From the NCBI GenBank assembly GCA_938005475.1, contig CALLNY010000090.1, forward strand, positions 1 to 44,251: DNA of 44,251 nucleotides, read 5' to 3'. Source of the stretch: an uncultured Bacteroidia bacterium. GTDB taxonomy: Bacteria; Bacteroidota; Bacteroidia; J057; CALLMJ01. The position numbers and the translations under genes were made by a program. This document shows, piece after piece, positions 25,647 to 34,324 of this stretch; positions within the stretch are counted from its first letter, which is position 1, and every line of letters begins with the position of its first letter. Under the pieces are notes generated by a model. The model did not search any database and had not been told where the DNA came from. It saw only the letters and a list, made by a program, of their open reading frames with translations.

Positions 25647-27944
25647 CTAATAATATTTGACAGAAAAACGTATCTGATCTTTACGTCCTTTATTATCAAT
25701 AACTTGCAAATCGAACAGTCCAGGCGTAGGCTGAAAAAAAATTATTTCATTAACTGCTTGGCAACGATAAAACACCCCATTGATAAACCAATATAAACTA
25801 TCCGTATCTAAAGAAAACTCACATTCTAATGATAAACTTTTAGGATTCAGATGGTCTATTAAATATTCAGCACCATCTTTTGGCATAAAGATTTTTAGGG
25901 CTTGCTCTTCTTTTAGTTTTTTACAAGCGGGATTATGTACAGGAATTTTAACAAAAGGAACTTGATGGTCTAAATAAAATTTTACGAGCGGAGCAGGTAA
26001 GTTAGGATAATATTTTTCTTTATAAATCAAAGGTTTACAATACACACAGTACGAAATATTTTCTGAGTTATTTACTATTACTTTTTTTAGGTGGTCACAT
26101 TTTGAGTTGTTAGAAGTTAAAGGTAGATAAAAATCATCGGATACATGTTCACAAAAAGAATTTGGAGGAAGCCCTGTTTCAATACAAACCTTTCTATATT
26201 TTAAGCAGTTAGGCATGTTAAGTATAGCTTTTTTTTCTTTTTCAAGGGCAAGAAAGAGATTAAACAACAAAGGCGTTGCGAAGGTGGAGCCGTTTAATTG
26301 GAGGGCAGAGCGTGCATCATGGTTTCCTACCCATACGCCAATAGTATAATTGGCTGAAAAACCTACTGCCCAACCATCTTTCCATCCAAAAGAAGTTCCT
26401 GTTTTCCATGCTATTTCAGGAAGATTTTTTGTATCCTTAAAATTACTTGGAAAATCAGGACGCGTAAGTTGTCGTAAAATAGAATAAATGAAATAACAAG
26501 TCTCAGGCTTCAAAACCTGAAAAGTATCCACCTTTTGATTTTTTAAATATTTAATTTTCAAAAAATTACCTTGATTAGGAAAAGTTGCATACAACTGAAC
26601 AAGTTCAAATAACGATACACCGCACCCCCCCAAAATTGTAGACAATCCTAATTGATCGCGGTCTTTTTGTATTTGCTTAAATTCAAGTTGACATAGTAAA
26701 TCAATAAAATTTTTTTGTCCATATTTTTTCATTAGGTAAACTGCGGGGATATTGAGAGAGTGAGCTAAAGCCCATTCTGCGGTTACTTTTCCACGAAACT
26801 CTTCGTCATAATTTTGTGGGGCATACCCTGCAATATGCATTGGTACATCTAATAAAACTGTTTTAGGTGTAATAAAGCCCTTTTCAAAAGCCATTCCATA
26901 TACCAAAGGTTTTAAGGTAGAACCAGGAGAACGCACAGCCTGTACCGCATCTACCTGCCCCGCTATCGTCGTATCCCCAAAATCCGGTGAACCTACATAT
27001 GCAAGCACTTCCCTACTTTGATTCTCCACTACCAACACAGCCACATTATGAATCTCATTGATTTTCAAATTCGGATAATAATTTTGGACTATTTGTTCTA
27101 CTAACATTTGAGTTTTCAAATCCAATGTAGTAATAACCTGACTCGAATCAGAGTGCTGTTTTTGAATGAATTGACAAAAATGCGGAGCATATTTAGGAAA
27201 GCGCTCCTTAAAAACTTGAAGCGGTTCTTTAATACTTCGTTCATACTCTTCCTCACTTAAATAGCCTTCGTGATAATACTTTTTTAACCATACATTTCTT
27301 TTATGAAATATAGCATTATCTTGTTTTTGAATGTTCAACGAATTCGGTTGGTTAGGGATAATCGCTAAAACCATTTGTTCTGCTGGGGTTAAATTTTGAG
27401 GTAGTTTCTGAAAGTAATACCACGATGCACAATATACCCCTTCAATATTTCCTCCATAAGGTAACAAGTTCAAATAGAAACTTAAAATTTCTTTTTTGGA
27501 GTAGTTCCATTCTAGTTGTATGGCACGAAACGCTTCAATGATTTTATAAAACCAAGTTCTCGGATAACGAGTTTTTAACCTGACCACTTGCATAGTGATG
27601 GTTGATGCCCCTGAAACTCTTTTTCCCCTGAATAAATTAGAAAAAAGAGCCCTCACCACCGAAAAAGGATTGATACCATAATGCCAATAAAACCATTGGT
27701 CTTCTTTCCATAGCAAAGTTTTTACAAAGGCATTATCTATCTGTTCAAACTCAAAAGGGATACGCCATTTCTCTTCTTTATTCAAATAAACATGTAAAAT
27801 TTGATGATTTCTATCACGAAATACCGGGCTGTAGGTTATCTCCATTTTAAACGGAAATAAAACGTCTATCAAAAGAAAACCTAAAAATAAAGCCCCCCAA
27901 AAAACTCCCCAAAATTTGATTTTTCTTCTATAATTTGGGTTCAT
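25647..27944 (-). CDS. pbpC: Penicillin-binding protein 1C
   Basis: Bifunctional peptidoglycan synthase in the inner membrane, polymerising glycan strands and cross-linking peptides. 765 residues from the ATG at 27942-27944, overlapping the rimO 3' end by 17 bases; a TTG at 27965 is less likely. One N-terminal membrane helix. The GT51 glycosyltransferase domain has WKEDQWFYWHYGINP (catalytic Glu near residue 81) and SGASTITMQVVRL. The transpeptidase domain has S342-TLK345, HSLN and KTGT at 514-517, all intact. The C-terminal part (about 670 to 765) fits the BiPBP_C domain of PBP1C. It is the last gene of the operon purL, gamma-carbonic anhydrase, rimO, pbpC. Confidence 0.95.
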   Translation of the reverse strand: MNPNYRRKIKFWGVFWGALFLGFLLIDVLFPFKMEITYSPVFRDRNHQILHVYLNKEEKWRIPFEFEQIDNAFVKTLLWKEDQWFYWHYGINPFSVVRALFSNLFRGKRVSGASTITMQVVRLKTRYPRTWFYKIIEAFRAIQLEWNYSKKEILSFYLNLLPYGGNIEGVYCASWYYFQKLPQNLTPAEQMVLAIIPNQPNSLNIQKQDNAIFHKRNVWLKKYYHEGYLSEEEYERSIKEPLQVFKERFPKYAPHFCQFIQKQHSDSSQVITTLDLKTQMLVEQIVQNYYPNLKINEIHNVAVLVVENQSREVLAYVGSPDFGDTTIAGQVDAVQAVRSPGSTLKPLVYGMAFEKGFITPKTVLLDVPMHIAGYAPQNYDEEFRGKVTAEWALAHSLNIPAVYLMKKYGQKNFIDLLCQLEFKQIQKDRDQLGLSTILGGCGVSLFELVQLYATFPNQGNFLKIKYLKNQKVDTFQVLKPETCYFIYSILRQLTRPDFPSNFKDTKNLPEIAWKTGTSFGWKDGWAVGFSANYTIGVWVGNHDARSALQLNGSTFATPLLFNLFLALEKEKKAILNMPNCLKYRKVCIETGLPPNSFCEHVSDDFYLPLTSNNSKCDHLKKVIVNNSENISYCVYCKPLIYKEKYYPNLPAPLVKFYLDHQVPFVKIPVHNPACKKLKEEQALKIFMPKDGAEYLIDHLNPKSLSLECEFSLDTDSLYWFINGVFYRCQAVNEIIFFQPTPGLFDLQVIDNKGRKDQIRFSVKYY

Positions 27945-29238
27945 AAACTTTTCCCAATAAATCAAAGGCTTCTGCTTTGTCTATCAATACATTATAAAAC
28001 TCACCAATTTTTAAGTTCGGAGTATCTATAACCACTTCATTATCCACTTCGGGAGAGTCGTATTCTGTTCTACCGATGTAAAAATTACCTTCTTTTCTAT
28101 CTACAAGCACTTTGTAGATTTTCCCTATTTTTTGCTGATTTTTTTTCCATGAAATATCTTGTTGAATATGCATGAGTTCCGATTTACGTGCTTCTTTGAC
28201 TTCCTCAGGCACATTATCCTCCAAACTATAAGCGGCTGTATTTTCTTCATGGGAATAAGTAAAAGTACCTACTCTATCAAATTCTACTGCTCTCACGAAA
28301 TCACAAAGTTCCTGAAAATCTCTTTCCCTTTCGTTAGGATAACCTACAATAAAGGTTGTTCGTAATGCAATATCAGGTACTGCTTGTTTGATTTGATGAA
28401 GCAACTCATAAGTTTTTTCTTTGGTAATACCACGCTTCATGGATTGTAAAATCGTATTAGAGGCATGTTGCAAAGGTATATCCAAATACTTACAAATATT
28501 AGGTCTTTCTTGAATAGGTTTTAGAACATCTAACGGAAATCCCGCAGGATAAGCATATTGCAAACGTATCCATTCTAAACCCCGTATGTCGGACAGATGG
28601 TACAACAAATCCGCTAATTTACGAGAGTTGTATAAATCTAAACCGTAAAAAGTTAAATCTTGTGCAATTAGAATGATTTCCTTCACTCCTCGCGAAACCA
28701 AAAATTTTGCTTCTTGAACCAAAGAATCCATCGTACGAGAAACATGTCTTCCACGCATTAATGGGATAGCACAAAAAGAGCATGGCCTATTACAACCTTC
28801 CGAGATTTTAAGATATGCGTAATGACTATCTGTAGTAATAATACGTTCTCCGACAAGTTCTTTTTTATAATCTGCATTAAGCTTACTAAGCAAAGCAGGC
28901 AGTTCCATAGTACCCAAAAAAGCATCTACCTCGGGCAGTTCTTGATTTAACTCTTCTTTGTATCTTTCAGATAAACAACCTGTTACAAATAATTTTTCTA
29001 TTTTACCTTGTTTCTTTTTCTCGGCATACTCTACAATCGCTTGTATGGATTCTTCTTTTGCTTTATCTATGAAGCCACAGGTGTTAATAATTACAATATT
29101 AGATTTTTTGCGAGTCTCATGTTCTGCATCGATGTGGTTAGCCTTCAACTGCGTAAGAAGAACCTCCGAATCTACACGATTTTTGGAACAGCCCAACGTA
29201 ATAATATTGACCCGCTGTACTTTTTCCTTGGTTTTCAT
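27928..29238 (-). CDS. rimO: Ribosomal protein S12 methylthiotransferase
   Basis: Radical SAM enzyme that adds a methylthio group to the conserved aspartate of ribosomal protein S12. The 436 residues include the N-terminal MTTase domain with three cluster cysteines (C17 in TLGCSKNRVDSE, C54, C88), the radical SAM core with C149-x3-C153-x2-C156 in SEGCNRPCSFCAIPLMRGRH, and a C-terminal TRAM domain ending in the FDLLGKVYEPKL tail. TLGCSKNRVDSE and the CAIPLMRG sequence favour RimO over MiaB. The start is the ATG at 29236-29238, 2 bases after the preceding stop. The pbpC start lies within its last bases. Confidence 0.96.
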   Translation of the reverse strand: MKTKEKVQRVNIITLGCSKNRVDSEVLLTQLKANHIDAEHETRKKSNIVIINTCGFIDKAKEESIQAIVEYAEKKKQGKIEKLFVTGCLSERYKEELNQELPEVDAFLGTMELPALLSKLNADYKKELVGERIITTDSHYAYLKISEGCNRPCSFCAIPLMRGRHVSRTMDSLVQEAKFLVSRGVKEIILIAQDLTFYGLDLYNSRKLADLLYHLSDIRGLEWIRLQYAYPAGFPLDVLKPIQERPNICKYLDIPLQHASNTILQSMKRGITKEKTYELLHQIKQAVPDIALRTTFIVGYPNERERDFQELCDFVRAVEFDRVGTFTYSHEENTAAYSLEDNVPEEVKEARKSELMHIQQDISWKKNQQKIGKIYKVLVDRKEGNFYIGRTEYDSPEVDNEVVIDTPNLKIGEFYNVLIDKAEAFDLLGKVYEPKL

Positions 29239-29240
29239 AA

Positions 29241-29753
29241 TTAACCTTTACGATACCAGTCGCTGTACATGATATAATGTGTAGCAGATTGGTCTATAAT
29301 TTGTTTATGTTTTTCGGAGATAGGCTTTATTTTTTTTGCGGGACTACCAGCATAAAGATACCCTGCTTCTAATCTTTGATTTTCAAGAACTAACGAATTT
29401 GCTCCGACAATGCAATAACTTTCTACTACTGCGTTATCAATTATCGTTGAACCCATACCTATAAGTACGTTATCATGGATATGACAACCATGAATAATCG
29501 CACCATGCCCCACCGTTACGTTATCCCCTATAATAGCTCTTGTAGTCTGATAAGTACAATGCAAGATAGCACCATCTTGTATATTAGTATTATTACCGAT
29601 AACAATGGAATTAACGTCTCCCCTGATGACTACATTATACCATATAGAACAATTATCCCCAATGGTTACATCACCAATAATTACCGCATTTTCAGCAATA
29701 AATACGTTTTTACCTATTTTAGGTGTAATACCGTTTAATGGTCTTATAATCAT
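29241..29753 (-). CDS. Gamma-class carbonic anhydrase family protein
   Basis: 170 residues built mainly from left-handed beta-helix hexapeptide repeats ([IV]GxxxxI pattern, about residues 10 to 130) with a C-terminal helix. The three zinc-ligand histidines of gamma carbonic anhydrases are at H65, H83 and H88 (GAILHCTYQ, VGHGAIIHGC). Cam-type enzymes have further acidic catalytic residues that cannot be judged here, so activity is uncertain; many homologues (YrdA, PaaY, CaiE) lack clear carbonic anhydrase activity. It lies 4 bases after purL and 2 bases before rimO. Link to purine synthesis (bicarbonate supply) is only a speculation. Confidence 0.9.
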   Translation of the reverse strand: MIIRPLNGITPKIGKNVFIAENAVIIGDVTIGDNCSIWYNVVIRGDVNSIVIGNNTNIQDGAILHCTYQTTRAIIGDNVTVGHGAIIHGCHIHDNVLIGMGSTIIDNAVVESYCIVGANSLVLENQRLEAGYLYAGSPAKKIKPISEKHKQIIDQSATHYIMYSDWYRKG

Positions 29754-29757
29754 GATG

Positions 29758-31977
29758 TTAAGAATTTAAGATTTTTGGAATTGCGTTTTCGTATAAGTTT
29801 TGAAAGTCTTCAAAAGTTCCCCAGTTTTCATCATTCACGATAATTTCTTTGTTAGTAACGACACCAAGCGGTTTAAAATTGATTTTCAACAAGTTCAGAT
29901 GGTGAATAAGTTCATTTTCTTTATCTTTGGTGGCTGTAACCACCACTCTTCCCCCACTTTCTCCAAACCAAAAAGCATCTTCACGTATTTTAGAAAAATT
30001 TTTGACGTGGAAACCTTTTTTCCCTGCAAAAGCGCTTTCCATGAGCGTAATAATCAAACCACCATCCGATACATCATGTGCAGAGTTAATGATTCTTTGC
30101 TCAATCAGTTCTATGATCGCTTTTTGAAGCAATAGCTCTTCTGTTAAATTGAGGTAAGGGGCAGGAGAATAACGAACGTTGTGATAGTGATATAAATAAG
30201 CGGAACAACCCAAGTCCTCCACAATCTTACCGATTAAGAAAATGGTATCTTTTTCATTTTGGAAGGCTATACTAGTAATATTTTGAGGCTTTTCTATTAA
30301 CCCAACCATACCAATAGTAGGAGTTGGATAGACCGCGGCTTCTGGTGATTGATTATAAAAACTTACATTACCACCTGTTACAGGTAAATCAAACATTTCG
30401 CAAGCTTCTTTCATACCCAGAATAGCTTCTTTGAACTGAAAGTAAACTTCGGGATTATAAGGATTACCAAAATTTAAGCAGTTCGTTATACCGAGAGGGT
30501 GAGCCCCAGTACACACTAAATTCCTTGCCGCTTCTGCTACCGCTAATGCACAGCCTATTTTAGGATTTGCATATACATAACGCGAGTTACAATCTGTTGT
30601 CATAGCAATAGATTTTTGTGTTCCTTTAATATGTACAATAGCGGCATCCGCGGCTAAATTTGTCGTTACTGTTGCAACCCCCACCATACTATCATACTGG
30701 CGCGTCACCCAACGCTTAGAAGCAATGCTAGGCAATTGCAACAAAAATTCTGTTGCTTCTTTTAAATGCTTGGGCTGAGGCACTTTTTTAAGATTAAATT
30801 TTTGTATCTCCTGAAAATATTGAGGTTCTTGGAAGTCTCTATAATAAACAGGAGCACCTCCGCCCAATACCAAACTTTCCGCAGGAATTTCGCCTACTAA
30901 CTCATCATAAAAAAAATATCGTATTTTTTTGCTATCTGTAACAACTCCTATCTGTTCACAGGGCAAATCCCATTTTTCAAATACGGCTTTTACTATATCT
31001 ACTTTCTCTTTTTCTGCTACAATCAACATACGTTCTTGTGACTCAGAAAGCAATAATTCAAATGGTTGCATATCACTTTGCCGCATAGGAACTTTTTCTA
31101 ACCATAAATCCATACCTACCTTTCCTTTGGCAGACATCTCAGACGTCGAACAAGCAATTCCTGCCGCCCCCATATCTTGCATTCCTACTACAGCACCAGT
31201 CCGGATACATTCTAATGTGGCTTCTAATAACAATTTTTCGTAGAACGGGTCTCCGATTTGAATGGAAGGTAATTTCTCGGAACTTTTTACTGATAAATCT
31301 TCTGATGCAAAAGTAGCACCATGAATACCATCCTTCCCTGTTGCCGCACCCACAATAAAAACAGGATTTCCCACGCCTAATGCAATTGCTGATACGGTCT
31401 CCCCTTTTTTAACTATCCCCACTGACATTACATTTACCAATGGATTCGATTGGTAGCATTCGTCAAAATCTATTTCGCCGCCAACAGTAGGTACACCAAA
31501 ACAATTTCCATAATGCGAAATACCACTTACAACACCTTTCAATAAAAATTGAGTGCGTGGATGATTTAAATTACCGAAACGTAAAGAATTTAAAGTAGCT
31601 ATAGGTCTTGCTCCCATCGTAAAAATATCACGATGAATACCACCTACCCCTGTTGCCGCTCCCTGAAAAGGTTCTACCGCAGAAGGATGATTATGAGACT
31701 CTATTTTAAAACATACCGCTAAACCATCTCCGATATCCATCAAACCTGCATTCTCTTCTCCCGCTCCCGCTAATACACGCTTCCCCTTTTTCGGTAATTG
31801 CTTGAGCCATACAATCGAATTTTTATATGAACAATGCTCCGACCACATCACTGAATATACACTTAACTCCGTAAAATTCGGAACCCTTCCCAGTATATTA
31901 CAAATTTTTTGAAATTCCTCTTCTAATAATCCCAACTTCTTTGCTGTCTCTTCCGTAGTAAGTGGATTAAATACCAT
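29758..31977 (-). CDS. purL: Phosphoribosylformylglycinamidine synthase subunit PurL
   Basis: ATP-dependent step four of purine synthesis, converting FGAR to FGAM using ammonia supplied by PurQ. The 739-residue length fits the small PurL that needs separate PurQ and PurS, not the fused 1300-residue form. Motifs: YSVMWSEHCSYKNS (FGAR binding), GGIHRDIFTMGARPIA, MQDMGAAGIACSTSEMSAKG, and LPVTGGNVSFYNQSP in the second half. Both halves of the AIRS-type fold are present. No purS or purQ is in the window. It is the first gene of the tight four-gene operon with the gamma carbonic anhydrase, rimO and pbpC. Confidence 0.96.
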   Translation of the reverse strand: MVFNPLTTEETAKKLGLLEEEFQKICNILGRVPNFTELSVYSVMWSEHCSYKNSIVWLKQLPKKGKRVLAGAGEENAGLMDIGDGLAVCFKIESHNHPSAVEPFQGAATGVGGIHRDIFTMGARPIATLNSLRFGNLNHPRTQFLLKGVVSGISHYGNCFGVPTVGGEIDFDECYQSNPLVNVMSVGIVKKGETVSAIALGVGNPVFIVGAATGKDGIHGATFASEDLSVKSSEKLPSIQIGDPFYEKLLLEATLECIRTGAVVGMQDMGAAGIACSTSEMSAKGKVGMDLWLEKVPMRQSDMQPFELLLSESQERMLIVAEKEKVDIVKAVFEKWDLPCEQIGVVTDSKKIRYFFYDELVGEIPAESLVLGGGAPVYYRDFQEPQYFQEIQKFNLKKVPQPKHLKEATEFLLQLPSIASKRWVTRQYDSMVGVATVTTNLAADAAIVHIKGTQKSIAMTTDCNSRYVYANPKIGCALAVAEAARNLVCTGAHPLGITNCLNFGNPYNPEVYFQFKEAILGMKEACEMFDLPVTGGNVSFYNQSPEAAVYPTPTIGMVGLIEKPQNITSIAFQNEKDTIFLIGKIVEDLGCSAYLYHYHNVRYSPAPYLNLTEELLLQKAIIELIEQRIINSAHDVSDGGLIITLMESAFAGKKGFHVKNFSKIREDAFWFGESGGRVVVTATKDKENELIHHLNLLKINFKPLGVVTNKEIIVNDENWGTFEDFQNLYENAIPKILNS

Positions 31978-31994
31978 TACACTTTATTTGATGG

Positions 31995-32002
31995 CAAAGT
32001 TA
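31995..32002 (-). promoter_or_regulatory. -7 element of the purL operon
   Basis: TAACTTTG on the minus strand, 17 bases before the purL ATG; no good -33 at 19 to 21 bases. Confidence 0.45.
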
Positions 32003-32109
32003 GTAATTTTATGTTATCAGTTCTTTTTTCAGATAATAATTGGAAATTCAATTTTTACCCCTGATTATCAATATTTTATATACCATTCTAAAAAATATAC
32101 GTATTTTTA

Positions 32110-32141
32110 TTGACAAATATAAAAATTATTGCGTATATTTG
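32110..32141 (+). promoter_or_regulatory. Promoter of the candidate small RNA
   Basis: TTG (32110-32112), 21 bases, TATATTTG (32134-32141), a complete Bacteroidota-type promoter that is not close to any start codon. Transcription would begin near 32147. Confidence 0.6.
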
Positions 32142-32146
32142 CCTAA

Positions 32147-32251
32147 TAATTAGGTTCAATTTAAGTACTAGCTACACTATTCAAAACCTCTACAAGATAA
32201 CTAAACGCATGAGCTACCTGCCATAAATCATGGCAGGTATTTTGTTTTTTG
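32147..32251 (+). ncRNA. Candidate small RNA or leader/attenuator (about 105 nt)
   Basis: Region between a full promoter (32110-32141) and an intrinsic terminator (32215-32251). It has no long reading frame. ATG AGC TAC CTG CCA TAA at 32209-32226 encodes five residues (MSYLP) and its stop lies at the terminator loop, so a leader peptide controlling the hairpin is possible. The alternative is an independent small RNA. I recognise no Rfam family in it. The downstream plug gene has its own promoter, so read-through is not required. Confidence 0.4.
32215..32251 (+). terminator. Intrinsic terminator upstream of the T9SS plug gene
   Basis: Perfect 10-base-pair stem (32215-32224 with 32230-32239), 5-base loop, then TTTTGTTTTTTG. 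The end of the T-run is also the TTTG -33 element of the next promoter. Confidence 0.8.
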
Positions 32252-32278
32252 ATAATTCCATAAACCTTTATACTTTTG
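32248..32278 (+). promoter_or_regulatory. Promoter of the T9SS plug operon (leaderless geometry)
   Basis: TTTG (32248-32251), 19 bases, TACTTTTG (32271-32278). The ATG at 32283 follows after 4 bases. The -33 element overlaps the terminator T-run. Confidence 0.7.
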
Positions 32279-32282
32279 TAGT

Positions 32283-33539
32283 ATGTTCCGCATAATTTTT
32301 TATTCAATCTATTGGGCTTTATTCTTGGAGTGTAATGCTTTTGCACAATTTTATGAAAATAACGATAATGTATATAAAGAAAATATACGTTCAGTTCAAT
32401 GTTATAGAGGCAAAGATGAAAGGAATTTACCTTTCTTGTATTTAAAGGAAAGCAATCAAATAACCGTTGAATTTGATGAGTTAAGAGCTTCACCACAGGC
32501 TTATTATTTTTCTATACAACACTGTAATTACGATTGGGAACCTTCTCGTCTTATGGTATCCGATTATTGGGACGATTTATCCTACTTCCAAATTACCGAT
32601 TTTCGTTCGTCACAAAGTACTCTTATTCCTTATATTCACTACACCTTTCAAATCCCTAACAAGTTCAAAGTATCGGGAAATTATTTGGTAAAGGTATACA
32701 AAGATTTAGATGAAAATGATATCATTCTTACACGTAGAATTTTGGTTGTAGAAGACCCCCTAAAAATTAAATTAGGGGAGGGACAAGCAATTAGCGAAAA
32801 TGTTGCGGATAGATTTGCGATGCAATCCTTATTTTTTAATTTAATTCCAAATCCACAGTTTCCTTTACAAAATCCGCGTAGAGATATTAAAGTACGTGTA
32901 TTACAAAATGGGCGTTGGGAAACTTCCCGTGAATTAGAGCCTCTCTACATCTTGAATGACCGCATAGAGTACAGCTTTTCTGCTGCAAATGATTTTGAAG
33001 GGGGAAACGAGTTCCGAAGAGCAGACTTACGTTCCTATCGTTACCGCTCAGAAACAGTTGCCCGTTATGAAATACGAGAAGATATGGTCATCGCTTACCA
33101 AGTTGAAGATAAACCCAGAAGTTCTAATGTTTACCTGAAAGAATTTGATATGAACGGCGCTTTCTTTATTATCAATCGAGAATTTCCTATTTATGACGTA
33201 GAATCAGATTATATTAAAACCATTTTTACGTTAAAAGTAAATCAGCCCTACAAGCACGACGTGTATGTATTAGGAAGATTTAACGATTGGAAGTTTCGCA
33301 AGGAATGTAAAATGAAATATGACCCCGCTTATAAAGTGTATACCGCAGAAATTTGGCTTAAACAAGGGGTTTATGATTATTGCTACGCATTAAATAAAAA
33401 AGGGGAAATTGACGAACGCTCAATCGAAGGTTCTTTCTTTGAAACAGAAAATAATTACATGATTATCGTGTATTATCGCGGTCCTGCGGATTGGACCGAT
33501 AGGATTATTGGATTTAAAAAACTAGGAGTTAACGAGTAA
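32283..33539 (+). CDS. Type IX secretion system plug protein (DUF5103)
   Basis: 418 residues with an N-terminal signal peptide (MFRIIFYSIYWALFLECN, cleavage after about residue 22). The N-terminal domain carries the DUF5103 pattern: IRSVQCYRGKDE, LPFLYLKESNQITVEFDEL, YYFSIQHCNYDWEPSRL, YIHYTFQIPNKFKVSGNYLVKVY and LTRRILVVED. The C-terminal 90 residues (DVYVLGRFNDWKF) look like an Ig/CBM48-like module. In Flavobacterium this family was found as the plug bound to the SprA translocon of the type IX secretion system, acting at the outer membrane. The signal peptide fixes this ATG as the start, which the promoter places at or beside the mRNA 5' end. First gene of an operon with mazG and a flippase-like protein. 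Confidence 0.9.
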   Translation: MFRIIFYSIYWALFLECNAFAQFYENNDNVYKENIRSVQCYRGKDERNLPFLYLKESNQITVEFDELRASPQAYYFSIQHCNYDWEPSRLMVSDYWDDLSYFQITDFRSSQSTLIPYIHYTFQIPNKFKVSGNYLVKVYKDLDENDIILTRRILVVEDPLKIKLGEGQAISENVADRFAMQSLFFNLIPNPQFPLQNPRRDIKVRVLQNGRWETSRELEPLYILNDRIEYSFSAANDFEGGNEFRRADLRSYRYRSETVARYEIREDMVIAYQVEDKPRSSNVYLKEFDMNGAFFIINREFPIYDVESDYIKTIFTLKVNQPYKHDVYVLGRFNDWKFRKECKMKYDPAYKVYTAEIWLKQGVYDYCYALNKKGEIDERSIEGSFFETENNYMIIVYYRGPADWTDRIIGFKKLGVNE

Positions 33540-33544
33540 ATAAA

Positions 33545-34324
33545 ATGGAAAATACCCCCTTAAAACACGAACTAATATCCCTTGAATTTTTAAGGCTTCT
33601 TAATATCATGGAGGATTTACGTGCCCAATGTCCTTGGGATAAAAAACAAACGTTTGATTCTTTACGCTACCTTACCATTGAAGAGGTTTACGAGTTATCT
33701 GAAGCAATAATAGAAAAAAATTACGAAGCAATTCAAAGTGAATTAGGAGATTTATTGCTTCATGTGGTTTTTTATGCTAAATTAGGTTCTGAGACTCAAA
33801 CTTTTGATATTTACAAGATATTACATCAAATTTGCGAAAAGCTCATTCGTAGGCATCCCCATATCTATGGCGATGTGAAAGTAGAAAATGAAGAGGATGT
33901 AAAGCGGAATTGGGAACTTATTAAACACAAAGAAGAAAAAAAACGTATTTTAGGTGGTGTTTCTAAGGGATTACCTGCGTTAATTAAAGCGATACGAATC
34001 CAAGAAAAAGCGAAAGGTGTGGGTTTTGACTTTGAAAACGCGGAGCAAACCTGGCAAAAAGTATTAGAAGAACTTCATGAATTACGAAATGCTACTCCTG
34101 AAAAACAATTTCAAGAATTAGGGGATTTATTATTTGCAATAGTGAATTATGCTCGTTTTTTGGGAATAAACGCTGATGACGCCTTAGAAGCGGCTAACCA
34201 AAAATTTATAAGACGTTTCAATTACATAGAAGAACAAGTAGAACAATCTCAAAAATCCTGGAAAGACTTTAACCTTAATCAGTTAAACGAATTTTGGAAT
34301 CAAGCAAAAAACAAAGGGCTTTAA
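33545..34324 (+). CDS. mazG: Nucleoside triphosphate pyrophosphohydrolase MazG
   Basis: Hydrolyses NTPs and dNTPs to monophosphates and pyrophosphate, cleaning nucleotide pools and moderating (p)ppGpp in some species. 259 residues with tandem MazG domains: the first has CPWDKKQTFDSLRYLTIEEVYELSEAI and ELGDLLLHVVFYA (metal-binding E-x2-E and E-x2-D patterns); the second has KAKGVGFDFENAEQTWQKVLEELHEL and ELGDLLFAIVNYARF. Size and both motifs are standard. It starts 5 bases after the plug gene; the next gene's TTG start at 34294 lies inside its last 31 bases. Confidence 0.96.
   Translation: MENTPLKHELISLEFLRLLNIMEDLRAQCPWDKKQTFDSLRYLTIEEVYELSEAIIEKNYEAIQSELGDLLLHVVFYAKLGSETQTFDIYKILHQICEKLIRRHPHIYGDVKVENEEDVKRNWELIKHKEEKKRILGGVSKGLPALIKAIRIQEKAKGVGFDFENAEQTWQKVLEELHELRNATPEKQFQELGDLLFAIVNYARFLGINADDALEAANQKFIRRFNYIEEQVEQSQKSWKDFNLNQLNEFWNQAKNKGL

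Larger units (their letters stand above)
31978..32282. other. 305-base gap between purL and the T9SS plug gene
   Basis: Holds the purL -7 element (minus), a stretch of plain AT-rich sequence (about 32003-32109), then a plus-strand promoter, a roughly 105-base transcribed region ending in a hairpin terminator, and the promoter of the plug gene. No protein-coding frame beyond a 5-codon uORF is credible here. All these parts are listed separately. Confidence 0.7.

Noticed and set aside
32161-32496. Minus-strand open frame of 111 codons across the plug-gene 5' end
   Set aside because: Antisense to a clear signal peptide and promoters, with no sensible protein content.
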